Source: Artocarpus heterophyllus (Eukaryota > Streptophyta > Magnoliopsida > Rosales > Moraceae). Taken from it: a stretch of 64,000 nucleotides of DNA. The DNA is taken from the NCBI GenBank assembly GCA_025403435.1, contig JAJQZP010000440.1:62001-126000 (forward strand), written 5' to 3'. Below, piece after piece: positions 12,497 through 23,001 of this stretch; the stretch's first letter is position 1; every line of letters begins with the position of its first letter. The translations under genes and the position numbers were made by a program. A model generated the notes under the pieces. It did not search any database. It was not told the origin of the DNA and saw only the letters and a list, made by a program, of their open reading frames with translations.

Positions 12497-13585
12497 GTTA
12501 ATTTTAGGTTTGGCCCCTAAACTTTGCAATTTGTCTCATTTTGACCCTTGAACTTTAAAACGTAGTAAATCATACCCTTAAACTATTCAACTTGTCTCAT
12601 TTTGGCCTTTCTGTTACTAACTTTGTTAAATATTAACTGAATTGGACAAATAATTTCACTTCTGCCCCTTAAACTATACAACTTGTCCCATTTTGACCTC
12701 TAATTTTTAAACTATACCAAATCTGATCTATGAAATTTGTTCTATTTTGACCTTTTAATTACTAAATCCGTTAAATATTATATGTACCTGATCAATTAAT
12801 TATAAAATTACAGTTGAGATTAAATCTTTTGTAATTGAATTTCAGTTAATAAACAAATGTACAGTTTTGTTGACTTAAAATTAACACGAATTTTGATTTT
12901 TTTTTTTTTTTTTTTTGTGATTGTTGAGTTCAATTAAGCGAAGTATTCATTATGATGTCAGTTACGTAATTTTAACTCCAAAATTTAATCATAAAGATGA
13001 CATACGTTGTATAGTGGTATCTATGTGTCGTTTTTGTTAGGTACCCATATATCTAAGTGTTTTTTTCTTATTTGTTCATAAATTTTTTTATTTTAATTCA
13101 TTTTAAATCATATGATGGAGAAAATTTGATAAAACTTCTTGAGCAAGAAAAATAGTAAAAATTTTATTAACAAAATTATTAAAAAAGAAAAAAAATAACA
13201 AACTTATATAATAAATAAACATAATTTAAATATTTGGACTTCAAAATATATGTTGAAAACATATAGAGCCAAAAAATGGTCATTTGTTTCAATCCATCAA
13301 TATTTAACAGATTTAATAATGAAAGAATTAAAATGGAACAAGTTTAGTAGTTTAGGAGTGTGATTTGTTTTAGTTTAAATTTTAGGAGTCAAAATGAGAC
13401 AAGTTGCATAGTTTAGGGCCAAAGTGAAATTATTGGCTCAATTTTGTTAATATTTAACAAATTTGATAATAGAAGGACCAAAATGGAACAAGTTGAATAG
13501 TTCGTGTGATTTGTTACGTTTTGAAGTTTAGGGGCTAAAATGGGACAAATTACATTGTTGAAATGCCAAAAGTGAAATTAATTCT
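12497..13585. mobile_element. Long-TIR non-autonomous element, near full length
   Basis: The left end (ggttaattttaggtttggcccctaa type) is matched in inverted orientation by the right end (taggggctaaaatgggacaa through gtgaaattaattc). The inverted similarity covers roughly the outer 100 bp or more on each side, with further internal partial copies of the same phrases. There is no coding capacity. It probably lay in a KNL1 intron or just downstream of the gene. The outermost ends and the TSD were not fixed precisely. Confidence 0.6.
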
Positions 13586-13975
13586 TTAATTTATTAGATA
13601 ATGTTTGGTTGTGGCGGTGTTAGTTTTAGTTTTGCCCGTTTAGCATGAAACGTTGCGGGGGTCAATATGTCTAATTGTTAAAAAAAAAAAAAAAAAAAAA
13701 AGGCACAATGTGACAAACTTATTCTGAGCTCGAGATCTGTGGATTTCGTTAACCTAATACATCTCACAGTAGCTCTCTGGTTATGCTTTTCAGAACTGCC
13801 ATCCGTGCATGCAATGAATCTGTTTCTCTTGGAAAAGAATGTGAAACTAACTTGAATTTGAGTTGGCGATTGCTATTGCCATGTGCCATTTATGTTCTTA
13901 ATATTTTCATCTCTTGCGACGGCTGAGCTCGACCGGTAATAGTAGTTACAATTGTTCTTTCTGCTGTTCATTAAC
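13586..13975 (+). other. KNL1 3' flank with a candidate terminal exon
   Basis: A poly-A run lies at about 13680-13700. After an acceptor-like ttatgcttttcag (ending 13793), an open reading of 43 codons in the phase left by the last KNL1 exon ends at TGA 13924-13926. It could be the terminal KNL1 exon, but I see no family motif in it. The retroelement array begins 50 bp later. Confidence 0.3.
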
Positions 13976-14028
13976 TGTGACACCTGTTATTCTCCTAAGG
14001 GTATTAAGGTAATTAGATTAATTACCTA

Positions 14029-14041
14029 GTATATATATAAA
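14029..14041 (+). promoter_or_regulatory. TATA-like element of the LTR promoter
   Basis: The sequence agtatatatataa lies only about 55 bp from the LTR 5' end and is followed by CT-rich DNA typical of plant start sites. It recurs in LTR 2 (about 20640-20650) and LTR 3 (27264-27277). If used, U3 is unusually short and R-U5 is about 2.3 kb. Confidence 0.5.
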
Positions 14042-14842
14042 AAAAATCAGAAAATCTCTCATAATTCGAAACTCTCTCTCTCTACTTTCTCTCTCTAAAA
14101 AAATTCTCTCTCTCCTCAAAGATCGTTTGAGATTTCGGCATCCGTTTTCGACACCTCCCGCACCAATGGAAAGCTCTCGACGAGCTGAGTCCAACGAGGT
14201 GCTGCGCCGCCCAAAACGCCGCCGGAGGAGACCACACGCGCCGCCCAAAGTGGCGGCAAAACCCATTTCTTTCCGACGAGATATCTTCGTCGTCCGACGT
14301 CCGATCGACGTGATTCTTGTTTCTATACGACCACCGTGATGAGAGGAACAAAACCCACCCTTGGTGGCAGCTCAACAACCGCCGGATTGCTCCGCCCGCC
14401 TATTGCCGCCGTGCACCGCCGCCCCCATGGTGGAACTCCGCCTTGCCGGAGGAGGTGACTGACACCACCCCTCCCAATGAGTTCAGAGGATCAAGGGGAG
14501 TAAAACCCCTCGATCAATTGCACGGAAGGAGCCGGTTTCGCCGGAGAACGGCCAACGCCGCCGTCAACCGCCGCGGGAGCCTCCGTTTTGGCTCTTCCCA
14601 GCCACGTTTCTTCAAATTGGATGAGGGAAAATGCTCATAGGAGGATGGGTAGCAAAAACCCTCAGTCAATTTCAGGTTTCCATCGTCGGAGAATCAAGAT
14701 CGGAGCTCATCCATTTCTGCCGACGTTGTACTTCACGACCTGCTATGTTAGAGGCAGAATTGGGTGAAATTGACCCCGCCATTGGACTCAGAAGGGTCGA
14801 TTTAGGGGGGGTAGGCCCGAGCCCAGCTGCCAACGGACCCCG

Positions 14843-14920
14843 ATTGACGCCGGTCAACGACGGTCAAAGTCGGTCAACGCCGGTCAACGGTGGTCAACGC
14901 CGGTCAACGGCCAGTCAAAG
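14843..14920 (+). promoter_or_regulatory. GGTCAACG-type short repeat cluster (W-box-like cores) in LTR 1
   Basis: About six GGTCAA units plus one GTCAA and one TTGAC fall within 80 bp. GGTCAA is the reverse complement of TTGACC, the W-box core bound by WRKY factors. The cluster recurs in LTR 2 (about 21453-21531) and, with one extra 20-bp unit, in LTR 3 (about 28083-28181). If the TATA above is the start, the cluster is downstream of it. Confidence 0.5.
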
Positions 14921-15297
14921 GCTAAATTGGAATTTTGTGATCCGGACCTCCGATCGAAGATCCGAGACCGCCTCCTGACTCGTTTCGATGCTCTGGATGC
15001 AATGGTGACCTCCGTTTGAGCAAATTCTACTCCGATGAAAATCATCCGGTACCGACTGCACGCGAATCGAGGCGATTCAAACAGCAGTATCGGAGTCCAG
15101 AATGACGTTTTCAAGAATGTATGATCTCCAGGAAGCATTCCTAGCCATTCATAGTCGCTCGAGGAGCACTACAGAGGATGCTTCGTAGATACAGCGAGAT
15201 ACAACTGGATCTATTTTGCTTGGAGTTCAAGATCAAGGGAGTATGGAGCTAACGTTAATTGATTCCAGGATTAAGAGACTGTTGATAAGCTTGAAAG

Positions 15298-16011
15298 GTA
15301 GGGATTCTATTACTCATTTTTGTGAGGTTTTTATAGAATTAAAATTGATTGTTTTGCCGCAATATATATATATCTATGTTGAACTGATATTATATGAGTA
15401 TCACATATGAAACTATGACATGGACTCGTCTTGTATTGTACGGCGAGGAACATAATGAATTGACACATGTTATAAATTGAGAAGCATGGTTAGGAAAACT
15501 AACTCTATTAATAATGATTCAATATAGAGAAATTGTGAGACATGAAGAGGGCGACGGTTACGTCCTTGGGCATGAATACCCAAAAAGGTAAAATAGGAGG
15601 AAGGTGATGACGCTTCCTTGGGTTGAAAGTCCCAGAACACACTGTACATGAATCGATTTGGTGAGGACTCGGGGCTTGATGTCCCCTCACCAGAACACCC
15701 TTGGAATGTTTATAGGGTGATCAAGTGCGCCCATTTGGGTTTCGATGAGTTGAGTGATACTCAATTTAACATGGATATCTAGGAACAATGATGATTGGTA
15801 ATATTTGTATAAATGTGTAATTATGACACTTGGTAATGATTAACTACGGTATCCATAAGATGTGATCATAATAAACCTCATAATCTGGAATATGATGTGA
15901 CTTACTAACCATGCAGATTTTAATGTGGTAATGATAAAAACCTAAAGGTGAGTAATGGCTTTCTCTACTGAGCATAGTGTCGCTCATTCCCTTATGTTTA
16001 TATCTTTTCAG
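15298..16011 (+). other. Possible leader intron inside the LTR
   Basis: There is a donor-like ttgaaag|gtaggg at 15298 and a pyrimidine-rich acceptor tatcttttcag ending at 16011, with AT-rich sequence between. Both sites are conserved in the other two LTRs. Splicing is only inferred. Confidence 0.25.
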
Positions 16012-16376
16012 GACTCACTAAGTGTGAGGTGGCTACGAGAAATATAGTTGAGGAAGTGATGTAACTATATTACATTGGGACTGCTTCAATTGTTGAGAAT
16101 GTTCTTAATGATAATGTAAGCATCAATTGTTACTTTCTGTGACTGTATTACAATGTGTTGAGGGTTAAAATGATGATGACAACAGTTTATATTATTAAAT
16201 TTAAGGTGCTACATTAAAACTGTGGTTTAATTGTCGTTTACATTTTTATTTTTGAGTTGAGAGTTTTCATTTAAGTCTCCGGCAAATTTTATTTTTAAGG
16301 TTTTACTTTTACTATTTATTTTTATTTTATCTCATTAAAAACTGTTAACCCCCATATAGGGGCGTTACAGAATTTT

Positions 16377-16388
16377 TGGTATCAGAGC
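16377..16388 (+). promoter_or_regulatory. Primer-binding site (initiator tRNA-Met), unit 1
   Basis: TGGTATCAGAGC seven bases after LTR 1 is the standard plant PBS complementary to the 3' end of initiator tRNA-Met. Confidence 0.9.
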
Positions 16389-17827
16389 CTAGGTTCGGTT
16401 AACCTAGGGAGTGTAGCACCACTTTAAAAAATATATATTTTTGAGATGGTTTTGAAGCTGAATTTTCATTGTCATCATCAAAATGAACCTTCACATTGAT
16501 TTATACAGTCTAGAAGGATGTAACATGGAAATGCCATAGAATGAAAATATTAATAGTTATATGAGTACAATAATTATATAGAAGGAAAGTATTAATAGTT
16601 ATAAGAGAATGATAATTATATGGAATGAGTTTATAAGTAGAATGCTTATGAGAGATTCGTATAATATTTGGATCTATAAGCATATTTAATTCGTATAAAC
16701 GATGAGAAATTCGTGTAGATACGAGGATTTAAAAGCCTTTTGTCTCGTGAAAAACAATAAGAAATATAAGGCTTGATTTATTGATTTCAAAGTTTGGCAT
16801 AGATATGCCAAATTTTTCTTAATTGATTCAAACCTAAGTAATGATTATGTGTGGATTCGATGGAGCACATAAGTGTCAATAACTTTTCTTGAAAGTTCTA
16901 TTTATTTGAGGAATATGATATAAGTTGGGAATCATGGTATTGAATCTTGAGAGAGATAAATGTTAGACTTTTGGTCTGTTGAGACTGTGTAAAGTCTAGA
17001 ATGCATGAATCTCAAAATTGGAATATTTCGTTACGTACATTGTATTTAAGTGTATCAGTGAATCTTTTGGTTACCTAAGGTTTTGTTATATGAGGAAATT
17101 ATATATTGTATGAGTAGAATTGTGGGGATTGTAGATGTTCTTAAGTAGTAACATCTAGTGTCTTTGTTCATTGATATGGTCTATGTTGAAAGACGTAAAT
17201 CGTATTGATTTCAAGGTTAGTCGCATTCTAAACCCTTGGTAGTAATGATGATGAATCCATTGATAGATGTTAAGTATTATGAATAACATATGGGTGTATG
17301 CATTGTTCAATAAGGTTTTGATTAAAACAAAATTATTTGAGTTGCTGGATCATTCAGGAAGATCCTTGTTGTCGTTAAATTAGATTTGTTGTTCATACTT
17401 AACTTATCTATAGTGGACTTTGAATTGGGTTTAAGATTTATACAAATTGGTTTTCAATTTTATGTTTGTTATTTAACTCGTTCTAAATGTGTTAAGGCCC
17501 GAAACAACCTGACCATTTTCAACTAAGAACATTTGGGCCTAGTTCAAATCTTAAATCAGTTTGATTCACACTGTCTCTCCCACGTGGTTTCTATACGTGT
17601 CATATACAGTGGTTTAATTATTGTTTACAAATACGTTTACTGTGCATAGGAGCTTATTTCTCCGAGTTCACTTTTTCTCTCTTAATTTGTTATTTTCTCT
17701 CTAAATCGCAAATCCTCTTCTTTTTCATTAAAAATTCTTCTTTTTCTCTAAAAGAAGAAGGAATTCTAGGATTCTGCAATTTACTATCTTAATTTTTCCT
17801 TTCTATTTACTCTTCTTTCATCTCATC
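16389..17827 (+). other. Non-coding leader of internal region 1
   Basis: AT-rich and without a long ORF. A G-box CACGTG lies at 17581-17586. A CT-rich, intron-poor stretch follows (17660-17827) and leads into the first ORF, resembling a plant 5' UTR. This may be the ORF pair's own promoter and leader, or simply the retrotransposon leader. Confidence 0.4.
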
Positions 17828-18349
17828 ATGGACCCAAAGTACCAACACCTGAGAAAGTATTTCCCATCACTCTCCCAAAAGATTCTCAGAAAGAAATACA
17901 AGGCTAGAATTACTCGGTTGTGGATTCTTATGCGTTTTGGTATCCCTTGTGATGTGAGAATGTTGATAGAGGGGAAAATCCGTCCGAGTGACTTTAGTCA
18001 AGATGTCGGTTTACCAGGAATAGGTACCAGTCGTAGTGCAATGAAAAGAAGAGCTCGTGCCATCGTGGTCACTTGTAACAAATGTGGAAGACAAAATTGT
18101 AACGGTAAATGTACTTCACCTGGTTATATGTCTACGAATAGAGAGGATAAAATAAGGTTTTGTAGGGATGGACTTTCAAAGGAGAACTTGGATAGCATCC
18201 ATCCTCCTCTCCATGATCACCCTAGTGGATATGTTCAAGGAGCTATTTTTAAACTCTGGCCTAAATTTTATACAGAAAGACAACGCCTCAGGAATATGGT
18301 ATTTCTAGATCCTGTTTGCCAAGCCATAAGAAAACTGGATGGGGAATAA
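17828..18349 (+). CDS. Basic Cys-cluster protein of unknown function, copy 1 (173 aa)
   Basis: Intronless, starting at an ATG after a CT-rich leader. The protein is strongly basic in its first half. It has a cysteine cluster C83-x2-C86-x4-C91-x3-C95 directly after an R/K-rich stretch (K73-R-R-A-R), which suggests zinc and nucleic-acid binding. I do not recognise a plant family. The order basic patch, four cysteines, then Pro-Gly reminds me of small cysteine-rich nucleic-acid-binding proteins of some plant RNA viruses, but this is only a resemblance. Spacing differs from the CCHC knuckle of retroviral Gag. The C-terminus differs from copy 2 because one base is missing near 18320, which changes the last residues and ends the frame early at TAA 18347-18349. 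It lies 643 bp upstream of the LOG-like ORF on the same strand. Confidence 0.6.
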   Translation: MDPKYQHLRKYFPSLSQKILRKKYKARITRLWILMRFGIPCDVRMLIEGKIRPSDFSQDVGLPGIGTSRSAMKRRARAIVVTCNKCGRQNCNGKCTSPGYMSTNREDKIRFCRDGLSKENLDSIHPPLHDHPSGYVQGAIFKLWPKFYTERQRLRNMVFLDPVCQAIRKLDGE

Positions 18350-18992
18350 GTCATCGCTCTATAAAGGTTATTTAGTCTTTACTTATTTGAAGCAGTTTTA
18401 GCTGATGTTCAACAGTTTGTGTTTTTCTTTTACTCAGAATATTTGCTTTTGTGTTTGAAATAATTGTGATTATTAGATTGATACAGTAAGTGTTAATATC
18501 TTATTTAATTTATGATTTTCTTAAATATATATATAATAAAATATATTATCTTATCAGACACGTTACATACGGTACAGTAATATGTTTGAATTTTGAAAAG
18601 CTTATCCAGATATTTCAAGATTTGTGTCTCAAATTTCAAAAGTTCTACAGTATTTGTCGTTTATATTAAATTTCTAGACTTGGTGTATATTTGTCAAAAA
18701 GTCTACAGTTGTGTCAAGAGGGTCTTCTGTCAAATTGTTCTCAATTGTCAAAAGTTATACAATTAGAGTCTAATCTTTTTCAAAAAGTGAATCAGATTTT
18801 CTGTAAACTATCAATCACCTTATCTTACTTTCTTATCCGCATAAGATTTTGTTTAAATCTTTGGATTACCTTTTCATTACCTACTCGTCTATCTCTTTAG
18901 CCCTTTTTGTATATTTCTCATCTTTAAAATCTCATGTAGAACCCGAAGTCTAAGTGGAGCAGACATTAAGCAACCACTTCTATAAACCAAAT
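18350..18992 (+). other. Spacer between the two carried ORFs, unit 1
   Basis: AT-rich sequence without a convincing ORF. Short phrases with the pattern caaaa-gt-cta recur around 18640-18790. A transcript covering both ORFs would have the second far from the cap, so the spacer may contain a second promoter; none was recognised. Confidence 0.4.
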
Positions 18993-19643
18993 ATGTCTAC
19001 CTCCCAGTCCACGAAGAAAATAAAGAATGTCTGTGTCTTTTGTGGTTCCAGCCTTGGAAAAGATAAAGCTTATTTAGAAGCTGCAAATCACTTAGGGCAA
19101 GTCCTAGCACGCAAGAAGATTAACATAATCTATGGGGGTGGTAGTATAAAAATGATGGTAAATATGGCACTAGCAGCTAGGTCTAGCGACACTACTGATG
19201 TAAGAATTTGGCCTCATATTCCAGTTGAAGGAAACCTTTGTAAGGAAGCCATAGGTAAGGGAGAAGGAGTCAGGAGTATCCCTAAAAATTTTAAAGACAT
19301 AATCTATAATTCTGATGCTTTTATAGCATTACCTGGTGGTCTAGGTACTCTTGAGGAAATATTTATAGTTGCTTGTGGGCAATTGTTGGGCTTTTATTCC
19401 AAACCTTTGGGACTGCTGAACGTAAAGGGTTTTTATGACGGTCTTTTGAAATTTCTAGATTACGCTGTGGAAGAAAACATCACTACAGAATCGGAGAGAC
19501 AAATCTTTGTTACTGCTTCAACAGCTGAGGAATTGATAGATAAAATGCAAATCATACATCCAGAATCCGACACTGCAACATCCAAGCTTGAATGGGAAAG
19601 GGAAAGCCGGGAGCGGCCAATTGATTTGAATCTCCATCTGTAA
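18993..19643 (+). CDS. LOG: LOG-like (cytokinin riboside 5'-monophosphate phosphoribohydrolase family) protein carried by the retroelement, copy 1
   Basis: 216 aa from the first ATG; an in-frame GTG 39 nt upstream is not a plausible plant start. LOG enzymes release active cytokinin bases from their nucleotides in the cytosol or nucleus. Visible family features are C-V-F-C-G-S-S at 14-20, Y-G-G-G-S at 47-51, D-A-F-I-A-L-P-G-G-L-G-T-L-E-E at 108-122, and a C-terminal A-x-E-L-I-D-K-M near the usual end. The Arg-Lys pair that normally precedes the PGGxGTxxE motif in LOG proteins (RKxxM) is replaced here by Asn-Phe, and the region 52-95 is strongly diverged, so ordinary activity is doubtful. The gene is intronless, whereas plant LOG genes usually have several introns; this suggests capture from an RNA copy or a non-plant origin. 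Confidence 0.8.
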   Translation: MSTSQSTKKIKNVCVFCGSSLGKDKAYLEAANHLGQVLARKKINIIYGGGSIKMMVNMALAARSSDTTDVRIWPHIPVEGNLCKEAIGKGEGVRSIPKNFKDIIYNSDAFIALPGGLGTLEEIFIVACGQLLGFYSKPLGLLNVKGFYDGLLKFLDYAVEENITTESERQIFVTASTAEELIDKMQIIHPESDTATSKLEWERESRERPIDLNLHL

Positions 19644-20570
19644 TCTTTTTATTTTATCTTTGGCATGTAGGCATGTGTGTCCGTATTTCGTGTGTTACGA
19701 ATAACCGTTTGCCTGTATTCTGTGTTTCTTGTGGTACGTTGTTGTTCAATCTTTTAGATTCATTGAGCCTAATGCCGGGATGGCTGGATACGGAGTACTT
19801 GATGCTCTCGAAACGCATCCTTCTTAAGGTCCGATCTTTTGTTTATCGATGTTTTTGTATCCTCTAAGCATGCATGATATGGATAGCTGGGTACGGAGTG
19901 CCTTGTACTCTCGAAACGTATCCGTATTATGTTTGTAATGTGTAATATTCTGTTAATATTATGTGGAAGTACCAGAGTCAGTTATGGGGATATTCCATAT
20001 GAAATATGAGTATATTATTTGGGTTGAATGTTTGTGTCATGAGGATAGCTGTTTAATGAAAAATATGTCGGGTATGTTTGCAACCAGAGATTCCGTTTAA
20101 TATCTCTATGAATAAGTTTAATGTATAGTTTTGAATAAAAGTGTTTGTGATATATGTTTTATGATTATGTTTTAGTTTATTAGTAGAGGTATGAAATCAA
20201 ATATATTTGACTTTTCCTTACTCAAAAAGGAAAAGGAACCTAAAGATGAAGTATATAAAATTACTCTGGCAATCTCCTTAAATGTGATTGTAAATCACAG
20301 TCCATGGACAATGAAGGACTGGAATCATGATATGGTCAATATGTATGCCTGATCAGATTCTTAGACTATTATACGGTGTTATAAGTTGAAACTTGTCAGA
20401 AATACTCTCATTGAGGGATTTAGGAGTAAGATTTATTATGCAAGTAAATAAGTGGAGATACGATAACTTAAATTTGGAGGATAAACAACATTAACGGTTT
20501 AGACTCGGAATTGGAATCATAATTTTTACTAGTATTACTAGAATTGAAATTTCGAGGACGAAATTTCTTT
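19644..20570 (+). other. 3' non-coding part of internal region 1
   Basis: AT-rich. Two similar phrases (ggatacggagtacttgatgc and gggtacggagtgccttgtac types, at 19788 and 19889) are each followed by ctctcgaaacg. No ORF with family motifs. A gypsy-like cgaggacgaaatttc precedes the polypurine tract. Confidence 0.5.
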
Positions 20571-20584
20571 AAGGGGGGTAGAGC
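20571..20584 (+). promoter_or_regulatory. Polypurine tract, unit 1
   Basis: aaggggggtagagc lies immediately 5' of the TGTGATACC start of LTR 2 and would prime plus-strand synthesis. An identical tract lies at 27198-27211 before LTR 3. Confidence 0.85.
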
Positions 20585-22982
20585 TGTGATACCCGTTATT
20601 CTCCTAAGGGTATTAAGGTAATTAGATTAATTACCTAGGTATATATATAAAAAAAATCAGAAAATCTCTCATAATTCGAAACTCTCTCTCTCTCTACTTT
20701 CTCTCTAAAAAAATTCTCTCTCTCTCCTCAAAGATCGTTTGAGATTTCGGCATCCGTTTTCGACACCTCCCGCACCAATGGAAAGCTCTCGACGAGCTGA
20801 GTCCAACGAGGTGCCGCGCCGCCCAAAACGCCGCCGGAGGAGACCACACGCGCCGCCCAAAGTGGCGGCAAAACCCATTTCTTTCCGACGAGATATCTTC
20901 GTCGTCCGACGTCCGATCGACGTGATTCTTGTTCTATACGACCACCGTGATGAGAGGAACAAAACCCACCCTTGGTGGCAGCTCAACAACCGCCGGATTG
21001 CTCCGCCCGCCTATTGCCGCCGTGCACCGCCGCCCCCATGGTGGAACTCCGCCTTGCCGGAGGAGGTGACTGACACCACCCCTCCCAATGAGTTCAGAGG
21101 ATCAAGGGGAGTAAAACCCCTCGATCAATTGCACGGAAGGAGCCGGTTTCGCCGGAGAACGGCCAACGCCGCCGTCAACCGCCGCGGGAGCCTCCGTTTT
21201 GGCTCTTCCCAGCCACGTTTCTTCAAATTGGATGAGGGGAAATGCTCATAGGAGGATGGGTAGCAAAAGCCCTCAGCCAATTTCAGGTTTCCATCGTCGG
21301 AGAATCAAGATCGGAGCTCATCCATTTCTACCGACGTTGTACTTCACGACCCGCTATGTTAGAGGCAGAATTGGGTGAAATTGACCCCGCCATTGGACTC
21401 AGAAGGGTCGATTTAGGGGGGGTAGGCCCGAGCCCAGCTGCCAACGGACCCCGATTGACGCCGGTCAACGACGGTCAAAGTCGGTCAACGCCGGTCAACG
21501 GTGGTCAACGCCGGTCAACGGCCAGTCAAAGGCTAAATTGGAATTTTGTGATCCGGACCTCCGATCGAAGATCCGAGACCGCCTCCTGACTCGTTTCGAT
21601 GCTCTGGATGCAATGGTGACCTCCTTTTGAGCAAATTCCTACTCCGATGAAAATCATCCGGTACCGACTGCACGCAAATCGAGGCGATTCAAACAGCAGT
21701 ATCGGAGTCCAGAATGACGTTTTCAAGAATGTATGATCTCCAGGAAGCATTCCTAGCCATTCATAGTCGCTCGAGGAGCACTACAGAGGATGCTTCGTAG
21801 ATACAGCGAGATACAACTGGATCTGTTTTGCTTGGAGTTAAATATCAAGGGAGTATGGAGCTAACGTTAATTGATTCCAGGATTAAGAGACTGTTGATAA
21901 GCTTGAAAGGTAGGGATTCTATTACTCATCTTTTGTGAGGTTTTTATAGAATTAAAATTGATTGTTTTGCCGCAATATATATATATCTATGTTGAACTGA
22001 TATTATATGAGTATCACATATGAAACTATGACATGGACTCGTCTTGTATTGTACGGCGAGGAACATAATGAATTGACACATGTTATAAATTGAGAAGCAT
22101 GGTTAGGAAAACTAACTCTATTAATAATGATTCAATATAGAGAAATTGTGAGACATGAAGAGGGCGACGGTTACGTCCTTGGGCATGAATACCCTAAAAG
22201 GTAAAATAGGGGAAGGTGATGACGCTTCCTTGGGTTGAAAGTCCCAGAACACACTGTACAGGAATCGATTTGGTGAGGACTCGGGGCTTGATGTCCCCTC
22301 ACCGGAACACCCTTGGAATGTTTATAGGGTGATCAAGTGCGCCCATTTGGGTTTCGATGAGTTGAGTGATACTCAATTTAACATGGATACCTAGGAACAA
22401 TGATGATTGGTAATATTTGTATAAATGTGTAATTATGACACTTGGTAATGATTAACTACGGTATCCATAAGATGTGATCATAATAAACCTCATAATCTGG
22501 AATATGATGTGACTTACTAACCATGCAGATTTTAATGTGGTAATGATAAAAACCTAAAGGTGAGTAATGGCTTTCTCTACTGAGCATAGTGTCGCTCATT
22601 CCCTTATGTTTATATCTTTTCAGGACTCACTAAGTGTGAGGTGGCTACGAGAAATATAGTTGAGGAAGTGATGTAACTATATTACATTGGGACTGCTTCA
22701 ATTGTTGAGAATGTTCTTCATGATAATGTAAGCATCAATTGTTACTTTCTGTGACTGTATTACAATGTGTTGAGGGTTAAAATGATGATGACAACAGTTT
22801 ATATTATTAAATTTAAGGTGCTACATTAAAACTGTGGTTTAATTGTCGTTTATATTTTTATTTTTGAGTTGAGAGTTTTCATTTAAGTCTCCGGGCAAAT
22901 TTTATTTTTAAGGTTTTACTTTTATTATTTATTTTTATTTTATCTCATTAAAAACTGTTAACCCCCATATAGGGGCGTTACA
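20585..22982 (+). repeat. LTR 2 (shared by both units)
   Basis: 2398 bp, TG...CA. Nearly identical to LTR 1 and LTR 3. It acts as 3' LTR of unit 1 and 5' LTR of unit 2. Confidence 0.9.
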
Positions 22983-22989
22983 GAATTTT

Positions 22990-23001
22990 TGGTATCAGAG
23001 C
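22990..23001 (+). promoter_or_regulatory. Primer-binding site (initiator tRNA-Met), unit 2
   Basis: TGGTATCAGAGC seven bases after LTR 2, as in unit 1. Confidence 0.9.

Larger units (their letters stand above)
3865..13421 (+). repeat. Tandem segmental duplication of the KNL1 3' half (two units)
   Basis: Unit 1 is 3865-8728 and unit 2 is 8729-13421. They align almost base for base through exons, introns and the downstream repeat. The sequence AAGTGAAAT occurs at the left boundary (3865-3873), at the unit junction (8729-8737) and at the right boundary (13422-13430). The junction joins the inside of a TIR element to KNL1 intron 4. Differences include a MITE and a 41-bp duplication found only in unit 1, and a longer CT microsatellite in unit 2. 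Confidence 0.9.
13976..16369 (+). repeat. LTR 1
   Basis: 2394 bp, TG...CA ends. It has a TATA-like tract close to its 5' end, a CT-rich stretch, a GC-rich core (about 14150-15150) with a GGTCAACG-type repeat, then AT-rich sequence. Open frames in the GC-rich core are an effect of base composition and show no family motif. Confidence 0.9.

Noticed and set aside
13794..13926. Confident call of a KNL1 terminal exon
   Set aside because: The splice acceptor and phase fit, but the encoded 43 residues show no KNL1 feature, so it is kept only as a candidate.
14127..14978. Open frames of 70-170 codons in the GC-rich LTR cores (also 20739-21589 and 27557-28200)
   Set aside because: They are Arg/Pro-rich, exist on both strands, change length with small indels between LTRs and show no family motif. 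This is explained by GC-rich composition.
18954..18992. N-terminal extension of the LOG-like ORF (also at 25569)
   Set aside because: The extended frame begins at GTG. The first ATG is at 18993 (25608 in copy 2), close to the usual LOG start.
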